A stretch of 64,000 nucleotides of DNA from Nymphaea colorata. Taxonomy: Eukaryota; Streptophyta; Magnoliopsida; Nymphaeales; Nymphaeaceae. A program made the translations under genes and the position numbers. The notes below the pieces were generated by a model. That model was not told the DNA's origin and searched no databases. It saw only the letters and a list, made by a program, of their open reading frames with translations. The stretch's first letter is position 1. Every line of letters starts with the position of its first letter. The stretch is taken from the NCBI RefSeq assembly GCF_008831285.2, contig NC_045148.1, positions 17,849,002-17,913,001 on the forward strand, in the 5' to 3' direction. Shown here in pieces: positions 12,344-21,788 of this stretch.

Positions 12344-12909
12344 TTCTTTGAAAATAACTTATATTCCCCCTCCCTCCTGAAGCTTTTACGAAACATGGGG
12401 TCCCCCTTGAAAGTTTAGAGAAAATCTTATGGTCCGTACTAATTCTTCTGAAAAGTTTAAAGTAATTAAACGATAATTTAAAAAATAGCGAAAAAATTGT
12501 CAGTATTAAGCTGTAAACCCTTAACTCGTAGTATTTTGAATTTTTCAAAAGGCAAGTTGTTAACGGCTCTTTGTAACTGGGAAAGGTCAAATAGCTCTAA
12601 AGCTTTACCTCACAAACTTTCGAGTTCTTCTTGACAAAAAGAAAGCAAGATCTACTCTTATGGAACTCTGTATCATTTTCTATTTTTCTTCTCATTCCAC
12701 GTGCGCCTCCACTTTACCATGATAATATTTTATATGTTTTACGTACATTTTGGCAGGCAAATTCTTATTTTAAGCCTGTAACATATATTGCTATTTTTGC
12801 TGCATTAAGTTAGTTCATATATATATATATATATACAAAGTAAACTATGACTCTAAAATATCTTCGTTCGTCAAATGGACAGCTGATCAAAACCATTTGA
12901 TTTAAAGAT
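12339..12909. other. No gene recognised
   Basis: AT-rich, with a short TA run near 12817-12834. No coding signal. Confidence 0.5.
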
Positions 12910-13470
12910 TGAACAGATCCAACCTGTTCATATTTCTTTATTTTTTTTTAATTTTTTTCACTTCTCTCTCTCTCCCCCACCCATCCCTCCCTCTCTTTCC
13001 CAACTCTTCCATCCCACCCACCCCCCTATCCTCTACAATGGCGGCCGCTGACACCATTCCCCGAATCCAACGGGCCCGCCGGTGTCGGGGAATGGCACCG
13101 GCATCTGCCTCTCCTATCTCCAACTTCCTCCCATATTTGAATGGAAGGTGGAAGATCTTCGCCGCTGGTGCCCGGCGCCTCGCCGGCTGGTTGGCGGAGC
13201 CTCAGGTAGGCCTGCCGGGCAGTGGCAGCGAAGATAGGTGGAGTTCCACCCATTTTTCGTTAAAACGAAAGAGAGGAAAAAAAACTTGGGAAAGAGAAAG
13301 AGGCTGCCGCCGGCGCCATTCCCCTATGTCTGCAGCCTCACCGGGCCTTGTCCATCCCTGTGAGTCCGGTGGGGCAGCGGGCATCGGGGATGGTGCCGGC
13401 GGCAGCCCCCCAAGATGCTGGTGGAAGGGAGTGAGCAAAGGAGGAATGACGACCAAACTAAAAATAAAAA
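12910..13470. other. GC-rich low-complexity block flanked by T-rich and A-rich tracts
   Basis: The composition jumps from AT-rich to GC-rich between about 13030 and 13440. CCGG-type words recur, and the GGCACCGGC and GGTGCCGGC words occur in opposite senses near 13095 and 13395. The plus strand is open for 218 codons from 12909, and the minus strand is also open in two frames. The composition explains this, and the peptides are arginine-, proline- and glycine-rich with no known domain. It could be a captured 5'UTR/first-exon fragment or a mobile-element end. I found no clean terminal repeats. Confidence 0.4.
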
Positions 13471-13811
13471 ATAAAAAAACAGACAGCTTAGGAGCCGTTG
13501 ATCCGATTCTGATCAACTGTCTATTTGATAAAGATGTATTAGAGTCATGGTTCATTTCCATATAAAGCTAAATACTTTGGCATCTTCCATCGAGGGGATC
13601 AAGGTCTCGCTTTACAGCATATGTGACCTCCATTCAAGGTAACTAAGATAAATTGCTAAAGAAGTTGGCACATCGGATTCCTGCTTCCTTCATTTCGATA
13701 GAGAAGTAAATATATTCAAATCTCTCTTTCGGGGTGACCGGAGATCTCACCACCGACAAATACCCAGTCGGAGCCGGTGTGCTGTAGGCCAACCAGTGCT
13801 CTTTTCCCAAA

Positions 13812-13813
<2 letters not shown>

Positions 13814-13862
<49 letters not shown>

Positions 13863-13863
13863 T

Positions 13864-13905
<42 letters not shown>
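13814..13905. repeat. (TA)n-(GA)n compound microsatellite
   Basis: TA repeats to about 13866 with one TG interruption, then GA repeats to 13905. Located downstream of the reticulon gene. Confidence 0.95.
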
Positions 13906-13906
<1 letters not shown>

Positions 13907-14098
13907 CATTTTACTCCTTCATTAAAAAAATATTGCAGTCCAAATTTCAATTTGATAACCAGCATGTCCTTGCTTTAATGGCACAAAGGAATCAACTTAT
14001 CCAAGGTATTGCTGCCATCAATTTTATTGAAGATTGGTGGTATCAGAATGGTGAAGCGGGCAGAGCACATGGCACTTCACAATCACAACAGATGTGAC

Positions 14099-16549
14099 CT
14101 ACTTCTTGTGTTTCTTCTCTTTTACTGGCCCTCTTGGAATTTTGTTGAGAACCCTTGAATCAAATCTTTTATACAATTTCTTCACTTGGCGGTTTCCTTT
14201 GTGTGCTAAGCCGTCTACTTCCGCTTGGTAGTGCTCGTAGAATACTGGCAGACTGTGAAGACAGAGAAAACCTAGAAATTTGGCGCAAAAGAAGAATGTG
14301 AATCTCATAGCAATGCTTTCATCAAAAGAAATCAAACCTAGAATTTTGGCGCAAAAGAAGAATGTGAATCTCATAGCAAGGCTTTCATCAAAATAAATCA
14401 AAAGATTTTGGTCAATATACTTACAGACATATATGAGGCTCATTGAATCAGAGGAGGTCCCTAATATCGATAAAATCCAAAGAGAAACCATAGTCTGCAT
14501 TGGTGTAAAGAAGATGAATGAACAATAAGGAACTTAGCAAATGCATTGAATCATTTTGGTCACCGGAATTCTACAAAGGCCTAGTTAAGCTGTCTCTCCT
14601 GTTACTTTTCTGGGCGTGTGAGAGGACAGCCCTGAAATTTTCTTCATCACTTCATTCGGAATAACTCATTAAATGGAGTCCTTAGTATATCAAACTTCAG
14701 TTATATATGGCCGAGAAAATTATTCTCAATTGAAGTTAGGAGGGCCTGACAAGCTTATTCTAATAAGATCTTGAACTTATTGTCCCCAAAATTTTACTAA
14801 ATGCATTCGCTTACCGCAAAGAATAATCTCAAGTTCTTTCCAGAGCCGATATCGTGTAACTTTGAAATGAACCGAGTAAGTTTCTTATGGAATGCTAGAG
14901 CAGCTTCCTTGAAGGCCTGCTCTGAAAGAATTACTTCTGGTACCTTTGGAGGATCTCTGCAGCAAAATGGATGTCCGTTAGCTGTTTACCTGAATATGAT
15001 CAGTAGTGAACATAAAATATCCTCTAATCTTGGCAAAATTAACTAGAGCCAATCCAGTCATGAAGTGCTCCAGAAAGTTGACCGGCCTACTAATTGGCTA
15101 GCTGCCCATACAACTTAATTTGCATGAAAAATACTACTAAGTTGGTTGATAAAATTCAGAAGAATTCTTTTAAATGTTCAGAAGATACGACTGTAATTCC
15201 ATAATTTGTAAATCTGCATCTTGATCAAAGAGACGCTTCTCACGGACAATCTCAACCGATCAGTTTAATTTTACACAGTAAAACCATAAAAAGCATAGGA
15301 ACTCACCTGTCGAAAAGAGCAGCTAGAACCGACCAAAGGAAGAGAATGCCCAAAACAAGCATGGCAAGATGACACAGGAGGGTCAGGAAGTTGTATTCCA
15401 TCACCTCAAAGATTGACCATATTGCAGTTCCTGCAGCCAAGACCCCAGCAGATATTCTTTTGTCCTTCCACAACAGCACATCAGCAACTGCAAAAAAGCT
15501 TATTTTCTTCTCATAACTTGATTACATAATATTTTATATAGTTCCAAGGCCAGGATGAATCCCCAAGAAAAAGGCAGTATCTAATCTATCTATATATTAA
15601 ATATAGTCCAGATTTAGGTCAGTGAAGAGGCCGCGCTCGGGCTTGACCGACAGGCATCACCTAGTCTATCAAAATGAGCATGTAGCCTAAGCAGATCTAG
15701 TCGCAGACTCGGTGAGATGTGTTTAGGCAGGGATAGCAATCAGAGCTAATACCCATCTCAGATTTCAGATGAAAGCTCGTCACTGCATCCAATCACAAAC
15801 ATTAGTCGATCATCTGACCTGAACTAGGCTCATGTTCATTCTTATCCAGAGCTACAAAGTTGGAATTATCCAAGAGAACAGTGACATGTTAGTGCTGCTG
15901 CAGCGAGCGCTTAACCTCGCTCTCCTTTTCTGAAGAGCCATTCAATTGCTCTATTCTTCTGAACTTCACTTGAAAGCAACGAATGACTTGAGACAATCAG
16001 CAGCCCACTTTGAGTATACAGGAAGAGATAAGTCACCACATTGAATGGCTGGATTGGCCTAAGCAAGGGATATTGGCTTCTTTGGATTTGAGAAACAGAG
16101 GCTAGAGGAACCTTCTGAAAACATGACTTCCAGAAACCTTTTTTCAGGGACGAACGAAAATCAACAACCAATTTTCGTAAATGTTGAAAGGAAACTTGCA
16201 AGTGTTGCCACCTTCCTGATTGCCAATTAAAACCTTGAATCCCACCAAGTAATAAACTTTCAACACCATGTGAAGCACACGGTGCTCAACAGGAGGCATG
16301 TATTTTATGAGTGTCAAGGGTCGATTATCGCATTTATTTGACTCAAGTTGCATTTCTTTTTTATGAACATTCAGCTTGGAGATATGAAAACAAAGCAAAA
16401 CATCTGAAAATGCTCAATCGTAGACATAAATATATACCTTTGCCACCGCCGAAAAGTTCATGGAGAGATCGTCGCTTGCCGGCATGCTTAGCCAGAGATG
16501 GCGCGTCATCATCGGAATCGGAAGATGAAGCATAAAACCGTGGAGGCAT
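14099..16549 (-). CDS. Reticulon-like (RTNLB) endoplasmic-reticulum membrane protein, five exons
   Basis: Exons 16438-16549, 15307-15487, 14815-14956, 14425-14494 and 14099-14271 join without a frame break into 225 residues. Exon 1 gives an acidic serine-rich start and then RRSLHELFGGGK. Exon 2 continues VADVLLWKDKRISAGVLAAG with the first long hydrophobic hairpin. Exon 3 is the hydrophilic linker (PPKVPEV onward). Exons 4-5 carry the second hydrophobic stretch and the tail FYEHYQAEVD, KKLYKRFDSRVLNKIPRG and a lysine-rich end. This is the whole reticulon homology domain at normal plant length. Known reticulons bend and tubulate ER membrane by inserting two hydrophobic hairpins. All junctions are GT-AG. 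A pyrimidine-rich leader (CT-rich in sense, near 16555-16580) precedes the start on the minus strand. The last intron is only 153 bp, has no stop in frame, and contains a duplicated acceptor (see 14271-14402). Confidence 0.9.
14271..14402 (-). repeat. 66-bp tandem duplication containing the 3' splice site of reticulon intron 4
   Basis: The 66-bp unit at 14271-14336 is repeated at 14337-14402 with only a few substitutions. Each copy carries a TTCTAG acceptor on the minus strand. Using the gene-distal copy would lengthen exon 5 to 14337 and add 22 codons in frame without a stop. Retaining the whole intron would add 51 codons in frame. Confidence 0.85.
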
Positions 16550-17305
16550 CTCTTTCTCTCCCTCTCTTTTCTTTCGATCTCTTCTATCGGCTTAATGACG
16601 AGATTAACTGTTGAAGGGAGAAAGGGACAAGCATGCTTTTATAATGTGAATGATTTCAAACTTGAACACTAAGAAAGCAAAAATCAGGATGTCTAAGGAA
16701 TAGAGAAAGGTATAGCTTTTCCTTGCTCCACAATCCGACGGGCTTTCTTCATTCCGTCCGATCCAAGTTATTGTGCGCCTTAAATATTGCATAACCTTTT
16801 CTACATGCGAAACTAAACCCAGTTTGGAAGACAGTGACCTTATCAGCACGGTGCTTTCTTTTGTGCATCTGCTGTGCCACGTGAACTGGTGGAAATAAGA
16901 GATTCTTCTTGCGTTTTTCAAAAATGAATCAAATGGCTAATCAGAAAGTGGTGTTGTAAGGATGTATATCTGCATTAATTTTCAATTTCGTGGCTCTTCG
17001 TCAGGAACTTTGCCCCAGTCTTAGTTTAAGAGGCCATAGTAGATGCATCCTACTCGTGAATATGTTTTGAGAACTGCATGGAGTTGTTTGGAACTTTAGA
17101 GGTTCCTCATATTCTCATATTCAAAGCTTTGAAAAAAAAATAAAATAAAATAAAAGACATCAACTGTGCTTTGTGAAGAAGGGAAAAAAAACTGCTTTGT
17201 GAAGAAGGAAAAAAAAAACTTGATATTGTATTACTAGATCCTCTAACATCCTTAATTACCCTCTCAGCCTTGCTTTTCAATCATAATATATATATATATA
17301 TATAA
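16550..17305. other. No gene recognised; reticulon 5' flank
   Basis: The first part is the leader and promoter side of the reticulon gene. The rest is AT-rich. A 105-codon minus-strand frame at 16604-16921 has no recognisable domain. Confidence 0.45.
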
Positions 17306-17740
17306 TGTCTTTAATTTGGTATTGAAGATTGCGAGAAATTTTCAAATGTTTATAAAAGGGGTTATCAATGATATGATTGTCTTGGTTCTTAGCATTTTTG
17401 GGGTTGGAGCCGAAACTACTAGGGGGCATGTTGGAATCCGCTAAAGGCCCCAAACCCAAGAGTGGGTCGAGTTGTTATAGTGGTATCAAAGCAGTTTCAA
17501 CACTCGCATCTAGGGTCTTACACCCACGGACGCGTGTTTCTTAAAGAGGGTAGATTGTAACGGCTTAAGTATTTAGTCCCGTATTAAAGATTGCGATGAA
17601 TCTTCAAGGGGTTATCACTTATCAATGAGATGATTGTCCTAATTCCTAACTTTTTCGAAGTTTGAATCAAAATTACTAGGAGTCGGGTTGGAATCCGCTA
17701 AACCAGGAGCCCGAACCCAAGAATGGGTCGGGTTGTTATA
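17306..17740 (+). mobile_element. TRIM (terminal-repeat retrotransposon in miniature), 435 bp
   Basis: Two direct repeats of 174 bp (17306-17479) and 185 bp (17556-17740) begin with TGT and end GTTGTTATA. They share GATTGCGA, GGGGTTATCA, GGAATCCGCTAAA and CCCAAGA(G/A)TGGGTCG(A/G)G. A primer-binding site TGGTATCAAAGC (17481-17492), complementary to the initiator tRNA-Met 3' end, follows the left repeat. A purine tract AAAGAGGGTAGA (17543-17554) precedes the right repeat. The internal region is 76 bp and has no coding capacity. The left repeat lacks about 13 bp near its 5' end. Both outer flanks are TATA repeats, fitting insertion into a TA microsatellite. The LTR-PBS-PPT-LTR order is diagnostic of TRIMs. 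Confidence 0.8.
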
Positions 17741-18083
17741 TATATATATATTTTCAGAAAGATTTCAGTTCTTATATATATATATATAAAGAAAACATAT
17801 ACCAACCAGACCCTTGTATACAAAACTTTATGAAAATCAATTGGGTCGTTGATTCTAAGCAAATCAAATGGTAGGGTTTAAATTGAAAAGATGAAACAGA
17901 GTTTTTTAAAGATCAAAATACCCCTAAAATGATAAGTATTGTTATTTAATGAAAATGATTTGTTTTTTTTTTTTCTCCCTCTCTCTCTCCCCTCATTTGA
18001 GGAGCATATGGTTTCTTAAAAAAACAGCTTTCATATTTTTAACTTAATCTCACTATTTAATTTGTTTAGAATCGGTGGGTTAA

Positions 18084-18178
18084 ATGATTTCTATTAAATT
18101 TGTATGTAATGGTTTAGTAGCCATTTGTTTTCCCCCTCAAAACAAATGGCTACTAACACCAAATTTAATAGAAATCAT
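18084..18178. repeat. Near-perfect hairpin (MITE-like foldback)
   Basis: Left arm 18084-18132 and right arm 18139-18178 are inverted copies (ATGATTTCTATTAAATTTG ... and its complement; TAGTAGCCATTTGTTTT ... and its complement) around a 6-bp loop. The left arm has a few extra bases. No clear target duplication. Confidence 0.75.
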
Positions 18179-18404
18179 CTAATATGTGCTTGTGATTAAA
18201 AACACAACCCTCCATGAGAGGCCGGAGGATTTTGTTTTAGTTCAAACCCTAATTAAAAATAAATCTATAAATCTTTCTTAAATTCTTAGTCGAATTTGAA
18301 ATTATCCAAAAGGTTGACAACTAGGCGGCTTAGCTGGTGAAACATTTGAGTATGCCCATCAAATAACTGTGTCGTGACAAACTCTGAGGCTCTGTTTTCT
18401 GTTA

Positions 18405-20100
18405 GGGGGCGTTTGTTGCGCCGGAAAAGAACTGTTCATTGAGAAAAATAATTCAAAAATTTGAAATTTTTTCAACGTATCAAACATGGAAAAAAATTTT
18501 CGACCGTTAAAGTCGATTTCCGAACATTTTTTCCGTGAAAAAATTTCCGTCCGTCTGGAGAGACGGAAATTTTTTCCGGAATTTTATTTTTGCCCGTTAG
18601 GGCACGCACGCGAGCGCGTCTTCGTCTTCCTCCTGCACCGTCGTCGTCTTCCTCTCCTCACGCCGAGCTTCCTCTTGCACAGCCTTCTCACACAGCGTCT
18701 AGCAGAGAAAGAAAAAGGGAGAACGAAGGGGAAAGAGGAAGAAGGGAAGAAAGGGGAAAGAGGAAGAACAAAGGGGAAAGAGCATCGTCCGTCGCCCAGC
18801 ACCTCACGCCCAGCACCGTCGTCGTCTTCCTCTCCTCACGCCCAGCATCGTCTTTCGCCCTCTCACTCGCCTCTCCCTCCTGCCGCAAGCCCGCAGCCCG
18901 CAGCTGCCTCCTGCCTCTTTCGCCCTCTCACTCTCCTGCTCCCTCATCCTCTCTCTCGTCCTCTGTTCTTGATATCTGGTTGATGGGCATCTGTTTTTCC
19001 CTTTGATCGTGACTCTCCGTGAGTTATTTTGAGTGTCTCGGAAGCTTTTGATTTTGTTTGGTGCTCTTGATTTTGTTTGGTGCTCTTTGCTCTGGATTTC
19101 CTGAGAGTCGATTCCGTGGGTTTCTTCCGTCTGTTCAATCGGTTTCTTGTTCTAACTTGGTAAAAAGCGGTGTTCCTTAATTTGCCTCTGCAAGACAACT
19201 TGTTTGGAAAATCAACCTTGCTTTTTTCTTTCATTCTTGTTCTGCAGGACCGATACTGTTGGTCTGTCTTCTGGAGTTCTGAGTGATGGTTGCTGGCTGA
19301 AGCCACCATTTCTACTGCTGCCACCGTTTCTACTGCTGCTGTTGGTGAATCGGATGCGTGGAGTTTACTTGTGTTTATCGTTCGGATGTTAAGTTTCTTG
19401 TAAAGAATTTAGTAATCCATATGAGCAGTTCAAGAATAAGTTCTTCGACATCAGTTTGTTGAAGTGGCTTTCTCTTTATTAGTTTCCTGATTGGTTAGTT
19501 TCGTCGTATTCATCAAGCTCTTGTGCAATAATAAATTTCAGGGGTGGATAAAATTGTCAACCCCCAACAGCCTTCCTATGAAATTTGGTGCTTGCAAATT
19601 TTGTGCAATATCAAAGGAACAACAGTTGAACAGGTCACAGTCTCAGAAGTCCAAAACGTTTCTTTTCTCTCCCCATTTCATTAACCTTGTTAGCAAAGCT
19701 TAGCATTCGGAATTTTCATTTTATCACTTCTTTCTGCAACCAGAATACGGATTATGAGATGCCTGTTATTTGCGATTCAACCAGAATGGAATGAAAATTT
19801 GACGCTTTTAGTTTCTGATCCCATTTTGCTGGTCAAGATTGTACAATCTCTTCTTTCCCAGCTACTTATTTCTTGTTTTGCATGGAAAATATGCTCGTTA
19901 ATTGCCTGATAATTTTTTTGGTAAAATGCTATATTTTTTGAAATATAATTCTTTTTCATCAAACATAGAAATATATTTCTAGAAATATATTTCTCAGTCA
20001 TCACACACACATTAAAATTGGAATCGGAAAGACTTTTTCCATTCATTTTTTCCAGAAAATATATTTCCAATTCCACATTTCCAGGCCATCAAACGGCCCC
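18405..20100. mobile_element. Non-autonomous PIF/Harbinger-like DNA transposon, TTA target duplication
   Basis: The left end reads GGGGGCGTTTGTTGCGCCGG and the right end, complemented, reads GGGGCCGTTTGATGGCCTGG. These are imperfect terminal inverted repeats of about 25 bp. TTA flanks both ends exactly (18402-18404 and 20101-20103), the 3-bp duplication known for PIF/Harbinger elements. The interior is 1.7 kb. It has a subterminal palindrome near 18530-18575, a GC- and CT-rich block at 18600-18960 (open in several frames but low-complexity, Ser/Pro/Arg/Lys-rich) and AT-rich sequence after that. No transposase or Myb-like gene is visible. The GC-rich block may be a captured host 5'UTR or first exon, as in Pack-type elements; that is inference. 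Confidence 0.65.
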
Positions 20101-20871
20101 TTAATGAATGGGCATTGCCTCGTTCAATTCGTCTCCCGACAATCTCGTTTGCGTCTTGCTCTTTCTCACTGTATCGCCACAAGATCTCGCTCGCTGTAGA
20201 TAACCTGCAGAAGCAAGCAGAAAATGTTCTGAGTTCGAACTTCGAAGGGGTTTGTGCGGCAAACAGAGGAAAACCGGCCAATTTGCCATTAGTCCCCGCC
20301 CTTCCAGGGTTATGGAGTGGAGAGGCAACTAGAGTACGTTTAAATAATGAGAGTTGATCGAGGAGAAGCTCCAGTTTTCGCTTTTGTTCGCACTCGACAC
20401 TGTCAGAGGCGATTTATTTCCTCACTAGGGCTAGCCGAAGGCGGTGGATGCGGTTCTAAATGAGGGTACATATTTGTGTTTTTCGGTTCTGAATGAGTTG
20501 AAGCAGTTCAACGTGGATGTACATTTGTGTCCAAGTACTGTAAATTCTTGTATACTCCTCTTGTTCTGTTTTACCAGCTTATCTTTGATCCCCATGTATT
20601 CAGATGATGTATCTTTTGGTTGTTCTGTTTTATGCTTGACCGGAATCTTTGAAACCGACGTCTTCCGTTGTATAATTGATGTTGTTGGTATCCTTGTCTG
20701 CAGATTGTCTATCGTTTCGTTCTTCTCTTTTATGTTTGAAGCTGTCTCTTTGCTACGCACATCATATCGTGTAGTTTTCCTATAGCTTGGCCGGATATTA
20801 GATATTGTTGCCCTCGAGTTCTTAGAAATGGAACTCGGTGAACCTGTGCAGGGTGTGTAGATTCTGCACTT
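20101..20871. other. Unassigned stretch; weak F-box-like reading near 20108-20200
   Basis: One plus frame at about 20107 reads FNSSPDNLVCVLLFLTVSPQ then DLARCR and stops. This is reminiscent of an F-box N-terminus, but it is short and I could not link it to other exons. The rest of the stretch has only unsupported frames. The composition is less AT-rich than the neighbourhood, so a decayed host gene is possible. The copia at 20872-26394 sits directly downstream. Confidence 0.25.
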
Positions 20872-21218
20872 TGTCCGTTACAAAGAGATAAAGGAGGCGA
20901 TCCACCATATTTGAGAAGGGGATATCTACAGATTTGACCATTTCCTCAATCAGCACAGATTTGGCTGTTTCCTCATTTCAGCTCCATCTTCTTCATTATT
21001 GTTGAAATCAATCCCAAGATTTTAGTAACTCTTTGAAATCAATCCCAAGATTTTAGTCCCAAGATTTTAGTAACTCTCTCATAAAGGTGTTTCCATCTAA
21101 AGATGGTTCATGAATTCCTAGTGTAAAAGCATGAGAATTCCTAGTGTACAAGCCGAACCACGTAACATGCTCCCTTCCTATTCGCATCCTCTGTTTCCTC
21201 ATTTTATGCTTTCTAACA
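20872..21218 (+). repeat. Copia-1 5' LTR (rearranged, TATA-containing block missing)
   Basis: Starts TGTCCGTTACAAAG and ends TTTCTAACA. Relative to the 3' LTR it lacks two blocks: one holding GTAACTCTATATAAATCG and one holding the AATAATATGAAG to GGATGTAGG segment. It has a local duplication of CCCAAGATTTTAGT near 21017-21072. Loss of the TATA block should cripple transcription. Confidence 0.9.
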
Positions 21219-21230
21219 TGGTATCAGAGC
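21219..21230 (+). other. Copia-1 primer-binding site (tRNA-Met type)
   Basis: TGGTATCAGAGC directly abuts the LTR end and is complementary to the 3' end of plant initiator tRNA-Met. Confidence 0.85.
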
Positions 21231-21788
21231 AGGGCTTACCTAAGCTCCTGAATGATTCGTGAGGATCGTCAGAGATAGAGGTTGCCGCTGGAATACAGGA
21301 AGCATCAGCGAGAAAAGTTATACCCTTCTTCCTCCTGCGGCGGTACAGGCGACGCACGGGGCAGAGGAAAACAGGTTGTAAAATTCCTGTTTTTCTTTCC
21401 TGTTTTTCCCTTTCTATTTGTGTGAATGCTATCGGCAGAAAAGAACCGCTTGTTTCACGGTTGAATCTTGGAATTTTTGGAGACCCAAGAAGGAGCAGTC
21501 AGTTTTTTGAAGTGTCGCCGACCTAGTCCTGGTTCATCACCGAACTGCCGCTGGGCGTGAGCAGTTCTGGGTTCAAGGTCGTCCCCCTCGCCCCTTTCTT
21601 TGCCCTCTCGCCGGCTCCCTCAGGCCACTGGTACACCAAAGAAGAGACCCTGCTCCAGCAGTCTCTGCCGCTCTCTTGCTGCCACCCCCTTCCGTCCACC
21701 GGCATCGCGCTGCCTTGACGTAGAAGGTGCCGGCATGTTAAAAGTGCCGCCGCTGCTGTCCAAAGCGAAGACCATCTGTTCCTTTACC

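Noticed and set aside
12909-13565. 218-codon plus-strand frame as a gene
   Set aside because: Both strands are open because of GC-rich low complexity, the peptide starts in a T-rich tract, and no domain is visible.
18486-18983. 165-codon frame inside the Harbinger-like element as a transposase or cargo protein
   Set aside because: The sequence is Ser/Pro/Arg/Lys low-complexity with no transposase motif, and overlapping frames are equally open.
20107-20205. F-box protein gene
   Set aside because: The similarity is about 25 residues and ends at a stop, with no linked exons. Kept only as a low-confidence remark.
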